Shown here piece by piece: positions 22,801 through 30,536 of a stretch of DNA of 35,405 nucleotides. The notes under the pieces were generated by a model. The model was not told the DNA's origin, did no database searches, and saw only the letters and a program-made list of their open reading frames with translations. Origin of the DNA: a virus; the IMG/VR virus record IMGVR_UViG_3300035145_004312, positions 1-35,405 of that record. One strand, 5' to 3'. The position numbers were made by a program, and so were the translations under genes. Position 1 is the first letter of the stretch; every line of letters begins with the position of its first letter.

Positions 22801-24899
22801 AATGGTACTATGCATTTATACTTTCAAATATTCAGTTTTGGAACACAAAAAGCAAATTTGCTGGTTTTAAATGTATTGGGGCATTTGTTTCTCATATTAA
22901 AAACCAAAGAACTAGGCAGTGGGTGTCCGCAGGATTTTCTTCATGGTTTTGTAAAGCTGGGCCATTTGATAATTGGGAGTTTCCCAATTTCTATGATGAA
23001 GATTTGCCCCATGCAAAAGGTAGAAAATACAATAATACGGATGGGGGGCTTGAGGTTTTCACCAGAACACAATCTCTTTATGATGATTTTAAAGGTGTTT
23101 GGATTCCAGGGCTAACAGAAGGATCAGGTATAGATAATATCTGGGGAGATTATTGGCGGAACAACACGTTCTCTTTGCCAGATACTTTTTTTAATGAGCA
23201 TGGTCCTGCTCGGATGTGGGTAGCTTACGATGGTGGTGCTAACACTCACCAATTAGATCCTTTGACTGATAATAGGGGTTTTATAGAGTACTATACAATT
23301 TCTCAAATACTTTTTAATGATGATGTTGTTTTTAATGCTGATCCAACAAGTTCTGCAAAAATAACTCAAGACCGATTTTATCAGAAAATTTATGATAGTG
23401 TTAAAGAGAATGGTCATAAAATGATTCTTAAAAATTCTGTAGACTTGTCTAGTCTTGAGACTACAAAATTCGATTTCTATAAAATGACCCCTTATTCGAA
23501 TGAAATTACACAAAGAACACTGCAATGGATTTCTGGAGATAGCACTATTGTTGACAGTTCTGCGACTGTAACTATAGGAGCTAAATATCTAGATAATTAC
23601 AAGGCAATAAAAAAGATAGTTGATTCGGGGGCTAAAGTAGCAATAACAGAAGCTATAGAATCATTAGATGACTTTTTTAGAGATGAAGTTGTATCCTCAA
23701 AAGATATAAATTTTTTGAAAAATAATGTAAAATTGGCTAATACATGCTCTTTTAATAGAACATTTATGGGCGCAGAACTTCGAGGAGATATTGATATATC
23801 TCAATTAGTTTTAGCTGGCGGAAAATTAAGGGAAATGTTTAGGGATGTAAAAGGGTCGAACTCAACAATAACCATTGGCGAAATAGTAAACCCAATATCA
23901 GTAGAGTCTTTCTTACAAAACGCAAGCATTAAGAATATATCAGGAATTGATAAATTAACTCTTTCAGAAACTTCTGTTTTTAACAACTTATTTTACAATG
24001 CTAATATAGGAACCTCCTTAACTAATATAGGATTATGGAACATATCAGAATCAAGTATTTTTACTTTAATATCCGAAAAAGCATTGAACCTTAAAAATGG
24101 ATCCGAAAACAGGCCTAATGCATTTTTACTTGCAAGCTCTTCGGTGGGAGAAATAACCTTACCTGAAAACTTGTCTTTTATAGATGAGATCGTTGATTAT
24201 TTTAGGGTCCATGCTAGGTTGAGGCACGAGCATAACGATAGTCCATGGGGAGTGAGATTTGGGAAAGGAGTGAGCTATCAAAGTCAATTTGCTAGATCCG
24301 ACGAATACGACGATCATCATATCACTAACCCCGATTTCTCCAAACCAGGAAAGTATGCTTTTTTAATCGATAGCGGCGACCACCTCCAATATAAATTGGA
24401 TAATCTTAATGGAATGTGGAAATATTCTGATTGGCATATGGAATATGATTTAGGCTTGTACGAATCTGATAGCGGTTGGTTTAGCAAAACTAAATATAAT
24501 GAAGAGACAGGGTTGACTGATCATACCGAAGTAACGGACCCAAATTTATTCAAAAAATATCGAGTAGGCTATGGGAAATATGACTGGACATTAAATGCCG
24601 TCAACAGTGTTTACCCAGATCAACTTAAGCAATGGTGGAGGAACACGTCTATAGGTGTAGCATCGGGAATAGGTTTAGGGACTAGTTACTGGGCTATAAT
24701 AGATATAAACAAAGAAAAATACACATCCACAGATATCCATATAAAATTCAAACCCGATCCTTATATTACAAACAGACACGGGCTTGAAACAAAAGCTGAG
24801 ATGCCAGATAAGATTGAAGCATTCCTTTGGTTTCCTAATTGGAACGGCGGATACGATTGGGCTCCTAGGGGTTTATTGTGGCAACAAAAGAATCCGTAG
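19896..24899 (+). CDS. Giant surface/fibre protein with trypsin-like protease domain, PKD-like and DUF285-type repeats
   Basis: The 1667-residue protein is the largest in the window. Residues 110-430 form a chymotrypsin-fold protease with His158 (TNAHVV), Asp230 (QIDAALIAL) and Ser386 (GPGDSGS), followed by WSIVGIIYAAQ as the S1 site strand. Residues 430-800 are beta-rich and unrecognised. TIDWGDGSPVTTI at about residue 825 starts a PKD-like domain, closed by LAHRYAAQGAKTITISG. Diverged DUF285-type repeats follow from about 950 to 1440 (TCSFNRTFMGAE, GGKLREMFRDV). The last 200 residues are rich in Trp, Tyr and His and may form a terminal binding domain. The protease could mature virion proteins or cut host surface proteins on entry. 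The start follows GTTTAAAAC without a Shine-Dalgarno and is coupled to the previous gene. Confidence 0.8.
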   Translation: MNHENILNQASKLLKGFNFKSMSLGKGINQETGEEKTTICVSVEKLYKDLPNTIEIEGEEYPIDQRVSKFQFLNGEMSWPTSKPEGERLQKWRTIPAGLRGMIFENDCAQDDGSANREKIRPIKCGSAITTDKENYGTLGCLAIDKQDGKLVGVTNAHVVAKNFLISSELNDKISPSSVADTPVYQGNIENIATLGSDDVIGTVKRYFPIGVPYKTNHWHSVDKDQFQIDAALIALSKDVVDANSWQLVGIDNSTFNSPVTSYLDYEQFLSWLYDSYWGSYGSEVGGGKDEFGTPQESLMLTSGARTGAKDGDKELGDKSWRWRIIGPYKFQEVGFDDGAGNPIIKLARENVAIARQENVDRYKGVDGAVARGDWYCANSTGPGDSGSVLYSYFNNKWSIVGIIYAAQTADNGIAQEALLIPFYLVAEIMGIEPWDGTISDDIFYEEENGRPKCELIYTRGKNPTYKHTKSTDGGNKYFYQAGTVERQGNRVYEEVQESFLQGGDTIIPVNANISSFVSYDDINIDIPTEGSWDPSITDYDSDPIWFNFKNLNILNDNLPNDVKNPQGDVAMTLDIAVVAGEQFGELDGFYFDKENRSKYIYASKPIVEFYGNGVSDSSSRAETNALSKIKSLLGGGKGGSANGLKFADLSKTRFKRGAKGSVLPIIGSEININNANCFTEYIPWETIDGFTKGAAKTNPPSLEEWIKTGAKLCLVLTYIGKDNEYVIDKLAVKDLTAGGLGQFPLLEDEAVDDDVVGDPIFKFGIDTNLSATLDSFGGHDFLEAGGMSVLTGFDDLFKSDIYKRTIVLPILETGESPVTIDWGDGSPVTTIPANFNFNNSSQNSDGGSIEMLRIFRKVIAYLEGYNDPETYFDYENEPTLALAHRYAAQGAKTITISGPVKKFGHLGMYDRYIKDGVDVHRRNRTTSGHFGNYFREGGLDHGNFVLYSMLFSSKVRRIDKFPTWPKCEWYYAFILSNIQFWNTKSKFAGFKCIGAFVSHIKNQRTRQWVSAGFSSWFCKAGPFDNWEFPNFYDEDLPHAKGRKYNNTDGGLEVFTRTQSLYDDFKGVWIPGLTEGSGIDNIWGDYWRNNTFSLPDTFFNEHGPARMWVAYDGGANTHQLDPLTDNRGFIEYYTISQILFNDDVVFNADPTSSAKITQDRFYQKIYDSVKENGHKMILKNSVDLSSLETTKFDFYKMTPYSNEITQRTLQWISGDSTIVDSSATVTIGAKYLDNYKAIKKIVDSGAKVAITEAIESLDDFFRDEVVSSKDINFLKNNVKLANTCSFNRTFMGAELRGDIDISQLVLAGGKLREMFRDVKGSNSTITIGEIVNPISVESFLQNASIKNISGIDKLTLSETSVFNNLFYNANIGTSLTNIGLWNISESSIFTLISEKALNLKNGSENRPNAFLLASSSVGEITLPENLSFIDEIVDYFRVHARLRHEHNDSPWGVRFGKGVSYQSQFARSDEYDDHHITNPDFSKPGKYAFLIDSGDHLQYKLDNLNGMWKYSDWHMEYDLGLYESDSGWFSKTKYNEETGLTDHTEVTDPNLFKKYRVGYGKYDWTLNAVNSVYPDQLKQWWRNTSIGVASGIGLGTSYWAIIDINKEKYTSTDIHIKFKPDPYITNRHGLETKAEMPDKIEAFLWFPNWNGGYDWAPRGLLWQQKNP

Positions 24900-24922
24900 C
24901 CAAAAGTTAAAAGTAGACTTTG

Positions 24923-24961
24923 AAAGTTAACTTTAGACTTTTTAAGTTTAGAGTGTATAAT
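24923..24961 (+). promoter_or_regulatory. Palindrome and GTGTATAAT promoter motif before the portal gene
   Basis: The 69-nt gap holds a perfect palindrome AAAGTTAACTTT (24923-24934) flanked by two copies of TAGACTTT. AAGTTTAGAGTGTATAATA ends 8 nt before the start codon. GTGTATAAT (24953-24961) is the best match to a canonical -10 in the window and begins 16 nt before the GTG start. The palindrome could bind a regulator or end the upstream transcript weakly. It has no GC-rich stem, so it is a poor intrinsic terminator. Confidence 0.5.
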
Positions 24962-24968
24962 ATATGCA

Positions 24969-26999
24969 GTGAGCAAAAGAAAATATACAAAAAAATCTGC
25001 ATATTGGAATAAATTCTCTTCAATTGGAAAATCAAAACAAGATACGTCTGTCAGTAAAGATATAGATATAAAACCAGCATTTGCTGGAGATAATTATTAT
25101 GTAGCTAATGCATCTTCATTAGGAGGCTCTAATTCAGTGAGCACAAAAAGAAGAGGAAACTCGATATCTTTTTCTCCTAAAAACAATAGATTTTCTAACA
25201 TTAGACAAGGCACACTTCCTTATACACCAGGTGCAGACGGAGTTAATGTAAGAGATGCCATAGAGCTCTGCCAGAAAGCTTATGCCAATGTTCCTATATT
25301 CAGAAACGCTATAGATATAATGGCAGAATTGGCTAATTCTAATATATGTGTAGAGGGAGGGAATGATGTTTCCAAGAAATTTATAGAAAAATGGTTTTCT
25401 AAAATAAATTTATGGGCCTTAAAAGATCAATTTTTCAGAGAATATTACAGAAGCGGAAATGTTTTCATGTATAGACTCGATGGAAAATTTTCAGCAGAAG
25501 ATTTTGCTAAACTAAATAAAATTTATGGATCCGATAATATAAAAGAAGGCTATATACCCATTAGATACGTACTGCTTAATCCATATGATATTGTTGCAAA
25601 TAGAGCTACATCTTTTAGAGGAAATGCTTATAAAAAAATATTATCAGAGTATGAGTTGGAAAAATTACAGAACCCAAAAACTCAAGAAGATAAAGAAATA
25701 TTTAATTCTTTACCCGAAGATGTTAAAAAAAAGATAAAAACAGGCGGTTGGAGTGGAGATGGAGTTTCGATGGATTTGGACTCCTCTAAATTGATACATG
25801 CATTTTATAAAAAACAAGACTACGAACCTTTTGCTATACCGTTCGGGTTTCCAGTTTTAGACGACATTAACTGGAAGATGGAACTTAAAAAAGTAGACCA
25901 AGCAATAAGCAGAACTATAGAAAATGTTATTTTATTAATAACTATGGGGACTGATCCCGATAAAGGCGGTATAAATCCTAATAATTTGAATGCAATGCAA
26001 TCTCTTTTTCAGAACGAAAGTGTTGGAAGAGTTTTAGTTTCTGATTACACAACAAAAGCAGAATTTATATTACCAGATATAAGCAAAGTAATTGGCCCAG
26101 AAAAATATAAGATAGTAAATGAAGACATAACTCAGGGGTTGCAAAATGTTATTGTCGGAGATGAAAAATACAAGAACACACAAGTTAAAGCAGAAATTTT
26201 CCTAGAAAGATTAAAGGAAGCTAGACAATCTTTTATGCATAATTTTCTTCAGCCTCAGATTAAAGCAGTATGTAGATCTATGGGTTTCAAAGTCTATCCA
26301 ACTGCAAAATTTGAAGAGATAGATATTAAAGATGAAGTTCAGTTACAAAGAGTAGTCACTAGACTAATAGAAATGGGAATATTAACTCCAGAACAAGGTG
26401 TTAAGGCAATCAAAACTGGAATATATCCCGAAGAGTCTGAAATAGAAAAGGCTCAAACTCATTATATAGAAAAAAGAAAAGAGGGTATGTATAACCCATT
26501 AGTAGGAGGATTACCTATGGTTGATGTAGATGGAGATGGACAAGTTGATACTGTTCCCAGTTCAAGTGAAGAAGAAAGTTCTCCAAAACCTTCAAGCAAA
26601 ACTCCGACACCAAAAGGCTCAGGAAGACCAGTGGGAAGACCCAGAGGAACTACTGGAATACCAAGAACAGTAAATGCTGTCGAACAGGAAATATACTCAA
26701 GGAAAGATATACAGAAAATAATATACAAAACTCAAGAACTAGAAGATCATATTAAAAAATCTTTCGCCAAAAAAATAAATAAAGATTTAAATGAAAGCCA
26801 TTTAGCTATTTGTGAAGAGCTGACTAAAAGTATAGTTTTAGCAAAAGAATCGAATCAGTGGAAAAGATGCGCTAATTCTTGTATTAAAGATCATTCAAAG
26901 ATAGAAAATTTACCTGTGCTAAAAGATATATTAGATATTTCACAGGAAAAAGAGCTGGAAATTTATCCAGCCTCACTACTTTATCACAGCAAAAAATAA
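24969..26999 (+). CDS. Portal protein
   Basis: The 676-residue protein fits the portal family. RDAIELCQKAYANVPIFRNAIDIMAELANS is the usual clip/stem entry with a conserved helix, followed by FFREYYRSGNVFMYR, and later a long helix region (VDQAISRTIENVILL). The portal ring at one capsid vertex is the DNA channel, the terminase dock and the neck attachment site. The C-terminal tail after residue 510 carries a Ca-binding-type loop VDVDGDGQVDT, a Ser/Pro/Lys-rich linker and an AT-hook-like GRPVGRPRG. The start is GTG at 24969-24971. An ATG at 24964 is out of frame and stops at once. It stands behind the promoter motif and before the protease gene, the standard head-gene order. Confidence 0.9.
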   Translation: MSKRKYTKKSAYWNKFSSIGKSKQDTSVSKDIDIKPAFAGDNYYVANASSLGGSNSVSTKRRGNSISFSPKNNRFSNIRQGTLPYTPGADGVNVRDAIELCQKAYANVPIFRNAIDIMAELANSNICVEGGNDVSKKFIEKWFSKINLWALKDQFFREYYRSGNVFMYRLDGKFSAEDFAKLNKIYGSDNIKEGYIPIRYVLLNPYDIVANRATSFRGNAYKKILSEYELEKLQNPKTQEDKEIFNSLPEDVKKKIKTGGWSGDGVSMDLDSSKLIHAFYKKQDYEPFAIPFGFPVLDDINWKMELKKVDQAISRTIENVILLITMGTDPDKGGINPNNLNAMQSLFQNESVGRVLVSDYTTKAEFILPDISKVIGPEKYKIVNEDITQGLQNVIVGDEKYKNTQVKAEIFLERLKEARQSFMHNFLQPQIKAVCRSMGFKVYPTAKFEEIDIKDEVQLQRVVTRLIEMGILTPEQGVKAIKTGIYPEESEIEKAQTHYIEKRKEGMYNPLVGGLPMVDVDGDGQVDTVPSSSEEESSPKPSSKTPTPKGSGRPVGRPRGTTGIPRTVNAVEQEIYSRKDIQKIIYKTQELEDHIKKSFAKKINKDLNESHLAICEELTKSIVLAKESNQWKRCANSCIKDHSKIENLPVLKDILDISQEKELEIYPASLLYHSKK

Positions 27000-27015
27000 A
27001 CTTTAAGTTTTTTTT

Positions 27016-27024
27016 GTGTAATAT
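27016..27024 (+). promoter_or_regulatory. GTGTAATAT promoter-like motif before the prohead protease gene
   Basis: GTGTAATAT lies in the 51-nt gap after the portal gene, preceded by CTTTAAGTTTTTTTT, which resembles the TTTAAGTTT stretch before the portal motif. It begins 35 nt before the ATG at 27051, so here a short leader of roughly 20 nt would be made. Confidence 0.45.
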
Positions 27025-27050
27025 GCTTTGTACCAGTATTTTCAATAACT

Positions 27051-28685
27051 ATGTATAAATATAAAACAATTTTTTCTAGCGAAATAAAGGCATCTAACTT
27101 ATCGAAAGATAGTGGTAGTAATATATCAAAAGCTTCTCTTGAGTCATTAAAGTCTTTAATGCCAAAAAACATAGATCTTGAAGAGAATATTGATTTAATA
27201 GCTGTAGCTTTTAATGCTGCGGTTGTTAATGTTTTTAATAAAAATCATGATGGAATAAACACTGAGACAGCAAAAGCCGTCTCTAAATATTTTATCCACA
27301 AGCCAACTAACATAGAGCATAAAAAACAAAAAGTGGTAGGTCATATAATATCTTCTGGATATTCTAAGTTTGGTACAAATGAAATACTACAGGAAGAAGA
27401 TATAGTAGACTCTTACGATCCTTTTAATATAGCACTATCTGCGTTAGTATATAAAACCGTTAATCCAGATTTCGCTGAGCTAATAGAAAAATCCTCAAAT
27501 CCTAAAGACGGAATGTATAATACAATATCCGCAAGTTGGGAGATAGGTTTTAATGATTATGCTATAGCTATAGGTAGTAAAAACTTAAAAGATGCAGAAA
27601 TAATAACTAGCGAATCGCACAAAGAAGAGCTTAAGAAATATTTAAAAGCTTTTGATGGCGAAGGTTTGATGGAGGATGGAACAGAAATATACAGACTAGT
27701 AGCTGGGGATGTGTACCCATTAGGTATTGGATTCACTACTAATCCAGCCGCAAATGTAAAGGGTTTAATTAATATAGATAAAAAAAAAGAAGAGGAACCT
27801 GAAGAGTCAGAAGCTCAAGAAAAAGAAGAAAAAATAGAAATTGACTTTGATGATTTTTTAAAAAAAATAATAAATATTAAAAAAAATTCTTCCCATGCAG
27901 AAAAAATGCATGTAATTTTAGACAAACCGAATTTAAACAATAACGTTCAAAACATGGAAACAAAAGAACTAATCGATCAACTCAAGGAAACAATCGTTGC
28001 TTCAAGCTCTGATAAGTTTTCTGAAGAAGCCGTAGCTAACATCGTTAAAGTAGTATCTGATGCAATCAGAGAAAAAAGCGATGTATATGTTCAAGAGAAG
28101 GCTGAATTGGAAAATCAAAAGCAAGAAGCTGAAGCAGCAAAAATGGAGTCTGAAACTAAACTCCAAGAACTTGAGCAAAAATTAACCGCATCTGAAGAAG
28201 CTTTATCAAAAATTCAAGCAGAGCAAGAAGAAGCAAAGAAGCTTCAAATCTTCAATGATAGAATGAGTTCTATTGACGAAGAGTTTGAACTCTCTGATGA
28301 AGATAGAAAAATTATCGCTTCTGAAATTAAAGATTTAGACATTGAAGACGAAGCTTTCGCTGCATACAACGAAAAGCTTCAAGTCATCTTCAAGCATAAA
28401 AGCAAATCGTTCATCGAAGAACAAGAAAAAGCTTTTAATGAAAAAGTTCTCGCAGAAGTTGAGAAAAGAATGTCATCCACATCTGAAGCATCTGAAGTTC
28501 AGACCGAAGTTGCCGAAGAAGCTCAGTCCGCCGATCAAGTCGATCAAGTCGAACAAGTTCTTGAAAGTATTGAGTCTAGCGAAGACATTTCTTCCAACAA
28601 CGGAGAATCAACAGAAAAAGAATTATCACTAGCTGACAAATTTAAATCAGCATTCACAAAAGAATCTATAACAATCAAATACTAA
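27051..28685 (+). CDS. Prohead maturation protease fused to scaffold domain
   Basis: Residues 1-250 look like a phage head maturation protease. FIHKPTNIEHKKQKVVGH holds His83, His90 and His98, and YNTISASWEIGF holds Ser160 and Ser162, in the order seen in prohead protease families. YRLVAGDVYPLGIGFTTNPA is the usual closing segment. Residues 255-300 are an acidic/basic linker. Residues 302-544 are a scaffold-like region with a long coiled coil (about 350-400, repeated Glu-Lys-Gln heptads), then an acidic tail and a short basic C-terminus (LADKFKSAFTKES). In family members the scaffold guides shell assembly and is then digested. It lies between the portal and the decoration and capsid genes. 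A nested start for the scaffold is described separately. Confidence 0.82.
   Translation: MYKYKTIFSSEIKASNLSKDSGSNISKASLESLKSLMPKNIDLEENIDLIAVAFNAAVVNVFNKNHDGINTETAKAVSKYFIHKPTNIEHKKQKVVGHIISSGYSKFGTNEILQEEDIVDSYDPFNIALSALVYKTVNPDFAELIEKSSNPKDGMYNTISASWEIGFNDYAIAIGSKNLKDAEIITSESHKEELKKYLKAFDGEGLMEDGTEIYRLVAGDVYPLGIGFTTNPAANVKGLINIDKKKEEEPEESEAQEKEEKIEIDFDDFLKKIINIKKNSSHAEKMHVILDKPNLNNNVQNMETKELIDQLKETIVASSSDKFSEEAVANIVKVVSDAIREKSDVYVQEKAELENQKQEAEAAKMESETKLQELEQKLTASEEALSKIQAEQEEAKKLQIFNDRMSSIDEEFELSDEDRKIIASEIKDLDIEDEAFAAYNEKLQVIFKHKSKSFIEEQEKAFNEKVLAEVEKRMSSTSEASEVQTEVAEEAQSADQVDQVEQVLESIESSEDISSNNGESTEKELSLADKFKSAFTKESITIKY
27954..28685 (+). CDS. Possible nested scaffold protein from an internal start
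   Basis: An in-frame ATG at codon 302 of the protease gene (Met-Glu-Thr-Lys-Glu-Leu) follows an A-rich stretch (TAACGTTCAAAAC) much like the leaders of other genes here. It would make a 243-residue scaffold without the protease. Codon use changes at this point: C-ending codons such as ATC, AAG, CTC and TTC become common downstream, as in the decoration and major capsid genes. The first 300 codons use mostly A/T-ending codons. Such nested scaffolds are known, for example lambda Nu3 within C. Expression here is inferred. Confidence 0.45.
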   Translation: METKELIDQLKETIVASSSDKFSEEAVANIVKVVSDAIREKSDVYVQEKAELENQKQEAEAAKMESETKLQELEQKLTASEEALSKIQAEQEEAKKLQIFNDRMSSIDEEFELSDEDRKIIASEIKDLDIEDEAFAAYNEKLQVIFKHKSKSFIEEQEKAFNEKVLAEVEKRMSSTSEASEVQTEVAEEAQSADQVDQVEQVLESIESSEDISSNNGESTEKELSLADKFKSAFTKESITIKY

Positions 28686-28691
28686 TTAATC

Positions 28692-29378
28692 ATGGCACAC
28701 AGACTATTACCTTTTAGACAGTACGACGAGAATGACGTAGTCAATCTCTTCTCCCTGGATGCAGATACCCTCGCAGTTGACTTGAGGAACATGAAGCCAG
28801 GAACTGACGGCATTAACGCAGACGGAGTTTTGGTTACCGTATCTAACGGAAATATGACCGAAAACGACGTTATTAAAGTGGGGGAAGATAGCAGATTTGC
28901 AAATAACTATAGCTCTCCAGTAGGCCGCAATCCTTATCCAACCAATCCTCTCAAAGTTGCTCCTGCAGCTTCTGGAGTAAAACCATTAGGAGTTACTCTT
29001 AATCAAACTCTCGCGACTGATGAGAATGGAGAAAGCTTGCTTTTTAATCCAGTAAAGAAAGACGAGCTTCAAGCTGTTCTTTCTGGTCAAACTGTTCCAG
29101 TTTTGGGCAAAGGAATCATTACGGTCCATGAAAAAGCCGTAGAATACCAAGCGCAAGGAGACTACGGTTTACCTCAGGTAGGAGATAAACTTATCTCAGC
29201 TGGAGGTGGAAAATTCGCAGCTTTGGCTCCAAATGCTCAACCTGGGGTTGCTGCTAACCAAGGAATTGGTCAAGTTTTAGCTACTGGAGACAGGGGCGGA
29301 CCTACTGAGTATAGATCACCTGGCCATCTTGCTGATTTCCAGAGTGGAAGATATTATGTAATTAAGCTCGATTGCTAA
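28692..29378 (+). CDS. Head decoration-like protein
   Basis: The 228-residue product is rich in Gly, Val, Pro and Asn and looks all-beta, without catalytic motifs or membrane helices. VSNGNMTENDVIKVG, TVPVLGKGIITVHEK and QVGDKLISAGGGKFAAL resemble the strand-and-turn pattern of capsid decoration and lambda gpD/head-fibre-like proteins. Its place between scaffold and major capsid gene, with strong codon bias, fits a virion protein made in many copies. The start is ATG six bases after the protease stop, with no Shine-Dalgarno. The exact family is not recognised, so the call rests on position and composition. Confidence 0.65.
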   Translation: MAHRLLPFRQYDENDVVNLFSLDADTLAVDLRNMKPGTDGINADGVLVTVSNGNMTENDVIKVGEDSRFANNYSSPVGRNPYPTNPLKVAPAASGVKPLGVTLNQTLATDENGESLLFNPVKKDELQAVLSGQTVPVLGKGIITVHEKAVEYQAQGDYGLPQVGDKLISAGGGKFAALAPNAQPGVAANQGIGQVLATGDRGGPTEYRSPGHLADFQSGRYYVIKLDC

Positions 29379-29412
29379 GACAGATTAACATTTAACATAG
29401 AAGTTTAAAAAA

Positions 29413-30459
29413 ATGAATATTACACTAAAGAGAACCGACGAGCAAATCGAACTGGTAAAAGCTATGGCATCTAAGGACAGAAGTGTCGCTTACGAAGCTC
29501 AACAAGCTCTTGCTGCATTCATCGGACCAGTGCTGGCCGAGGTTGTAGATAATGCTCCTACTTTAAGTAACCTGTTTTCCGCTTTTCAATTTGCAGCTGA
29601 TGACAATCCAAGTATTCCACTTGATCTTTATCACGATGTAACTGACGACGAGTACATCAAGGTTTACACTTCCAACACTGCTGGTGGTCTTCCTTCCAGT
29701 CATGTTACTCCTACCCACAGCGAGTTGAAGCTTGCTACTTACAGGTTGGAGAGTGCTATCGACTTTGATAAGCGTTATGCTTCTCGCTCGAGACTTGATG
29801 TTGTAAGCAAAAGCATGAGCAGACTCGCTCAGGAAATTATGCTTCAACAAGAAGCCGCTTCCGCAAGCTTGATCATGGGCACCATCGCTGACAACCAGAA
29901 AAAGTGCTATACCACCGTTGAAAATGGTGGCACTCTTGATATGGACGACTTTAATGCCCTTCTTACCAAGGCCAAAAGAAACAATCCTGCATGGAATGCT
30001 GGTACTCCTGAGCGTAGCCGTGGAATTACCGATCTTATTGTTTCTCCAGAGGTTGTTCAACAATTGAGAGCTTTTGCTTACAATCCAATTTCAACTGATG
30101 GACAGTTCATTCCTGCTAGCGATGCTACAAGAAACACCTTGTTCTCACAAGCTGGAATGACTGAGTTCTTTGGAATTTCCATCATGGAGATTTATGAGTT
30201 AGGACCAAACCAAAAATACCAACAAGTAGCTAAAAAGCTAATCAGCGGTCACAGTTCCGACGATTTCGCTCTTGCTCTTGACAGAAGTCGTGAGTCTATG
30301 CTTCGTGCAGTTGCTGTTGATGCTGAATCAGGCACTTCTTTGAGTGTTAATGCTGACGATCAGTATGTTACCAGACAAAAGAAGATCGGTTACTATACCG
30401 AGCTTGAAGAAGGTCGTACTATCATCAACGATAGCGCAATCATCGGTTTGGGTATCTAA
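29413..30459 (+). CDS. Major capsid protein (HK97-fold candidate)
   Basis: The 348-residue protein occupies the major capsid position after portal, protease-scaffold and decoration genes, ahead of a strong terminator. Its order fits an HK97-type capsid. The N-terminal arm and helix come first (about 1-50). The spine-helix region YRLESAIDFDKRYASRSRLDVVSKSMSRLAQEIMLQQEAASASLI is at about residues 113-156. Strands around GITDLIVSPEVVQQLRAFAYN and FFGISIMEIYELGPNQKYQQVAKKL are typical of the A and P domains. Codon choice is the most biased in the window, with many C-ending codons, as expected for the most abundant product. An ATG preceded by GTTTAAAAAA with no Shine-Dalgarno starts it. Confident as capsid; fold by inference. 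Confidence 0.85.
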   Translation: MNITLKRTDEQIELVKAMASKDRSVAYEAQQALAAFIGPVLAEVVDNAPTLSNLFSAFQFAADDNPSIPLDLYHDVTDDEYIKVYTSNTAGGLPSSHVTPTHSELKLATYRLESAIDFDKRYASRSRLDVVSKSMSRLAQEIMLQQEAASASLIMGTIADNQKKCYTTVENGGTLDMDDFNALLTKAKRNNPAWNAGTPERSRGITDLIVSPEVVQQLRAFAYNPISTDGQFIPASDATRNTLFSQAGMTEFFGISIMEIYELGPNQKYQQVAKKLISGHSSDDFALALDRSRESMLRAVAVDAESGTSLSVNADDQYVTRQKKIGYYTELEEGRTIINDSAIIGLGI

Positions 30460-30479
30460 AAATACTCAATTGATTTTAG

Positions 30480-30515
30480 AAAACGCGGTAGCTTTCGAGT
30501 TGCCGCGTTTTTTTT
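30480..30515 (+). terminator. Strong intrinsic terminator after the major capsid gene
   Basis: A 14-bp stem (30480-30493 with 30498-30511, two G-U wobbles) closes a TTCG tetraloop and runs straight into a T tract. The core pairs CGCGG with CCGCG. It lies 20 nt past the capsid stop and is the clearest rho-independent terminator in the window. It probably protects and sets the level of the capsid message. Confidence 0.93.
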
Positions 30516-30536
30516 GGATTTTTTTAAATCCCAAGT

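Noticed and set aside
17316-24899. Diversity-generating retroelement acting on the adhesins
   Set aside because: No reverse transcriptase gene and no template/variable repeat pair were seen in the window.
28342-28632. 96-codon +1-frame reading inside the scaffold region
   Set aside because: Lys/Ser-rich low-complexity product in the wrong frame of a well-supported coding region.
29563-30063. 166-codon antisense frame within the major capsid gene
   Set aside because: The strong codon bias of the capsid gene removes stop codons from the opposite strand, so a long shadow frame is expected.
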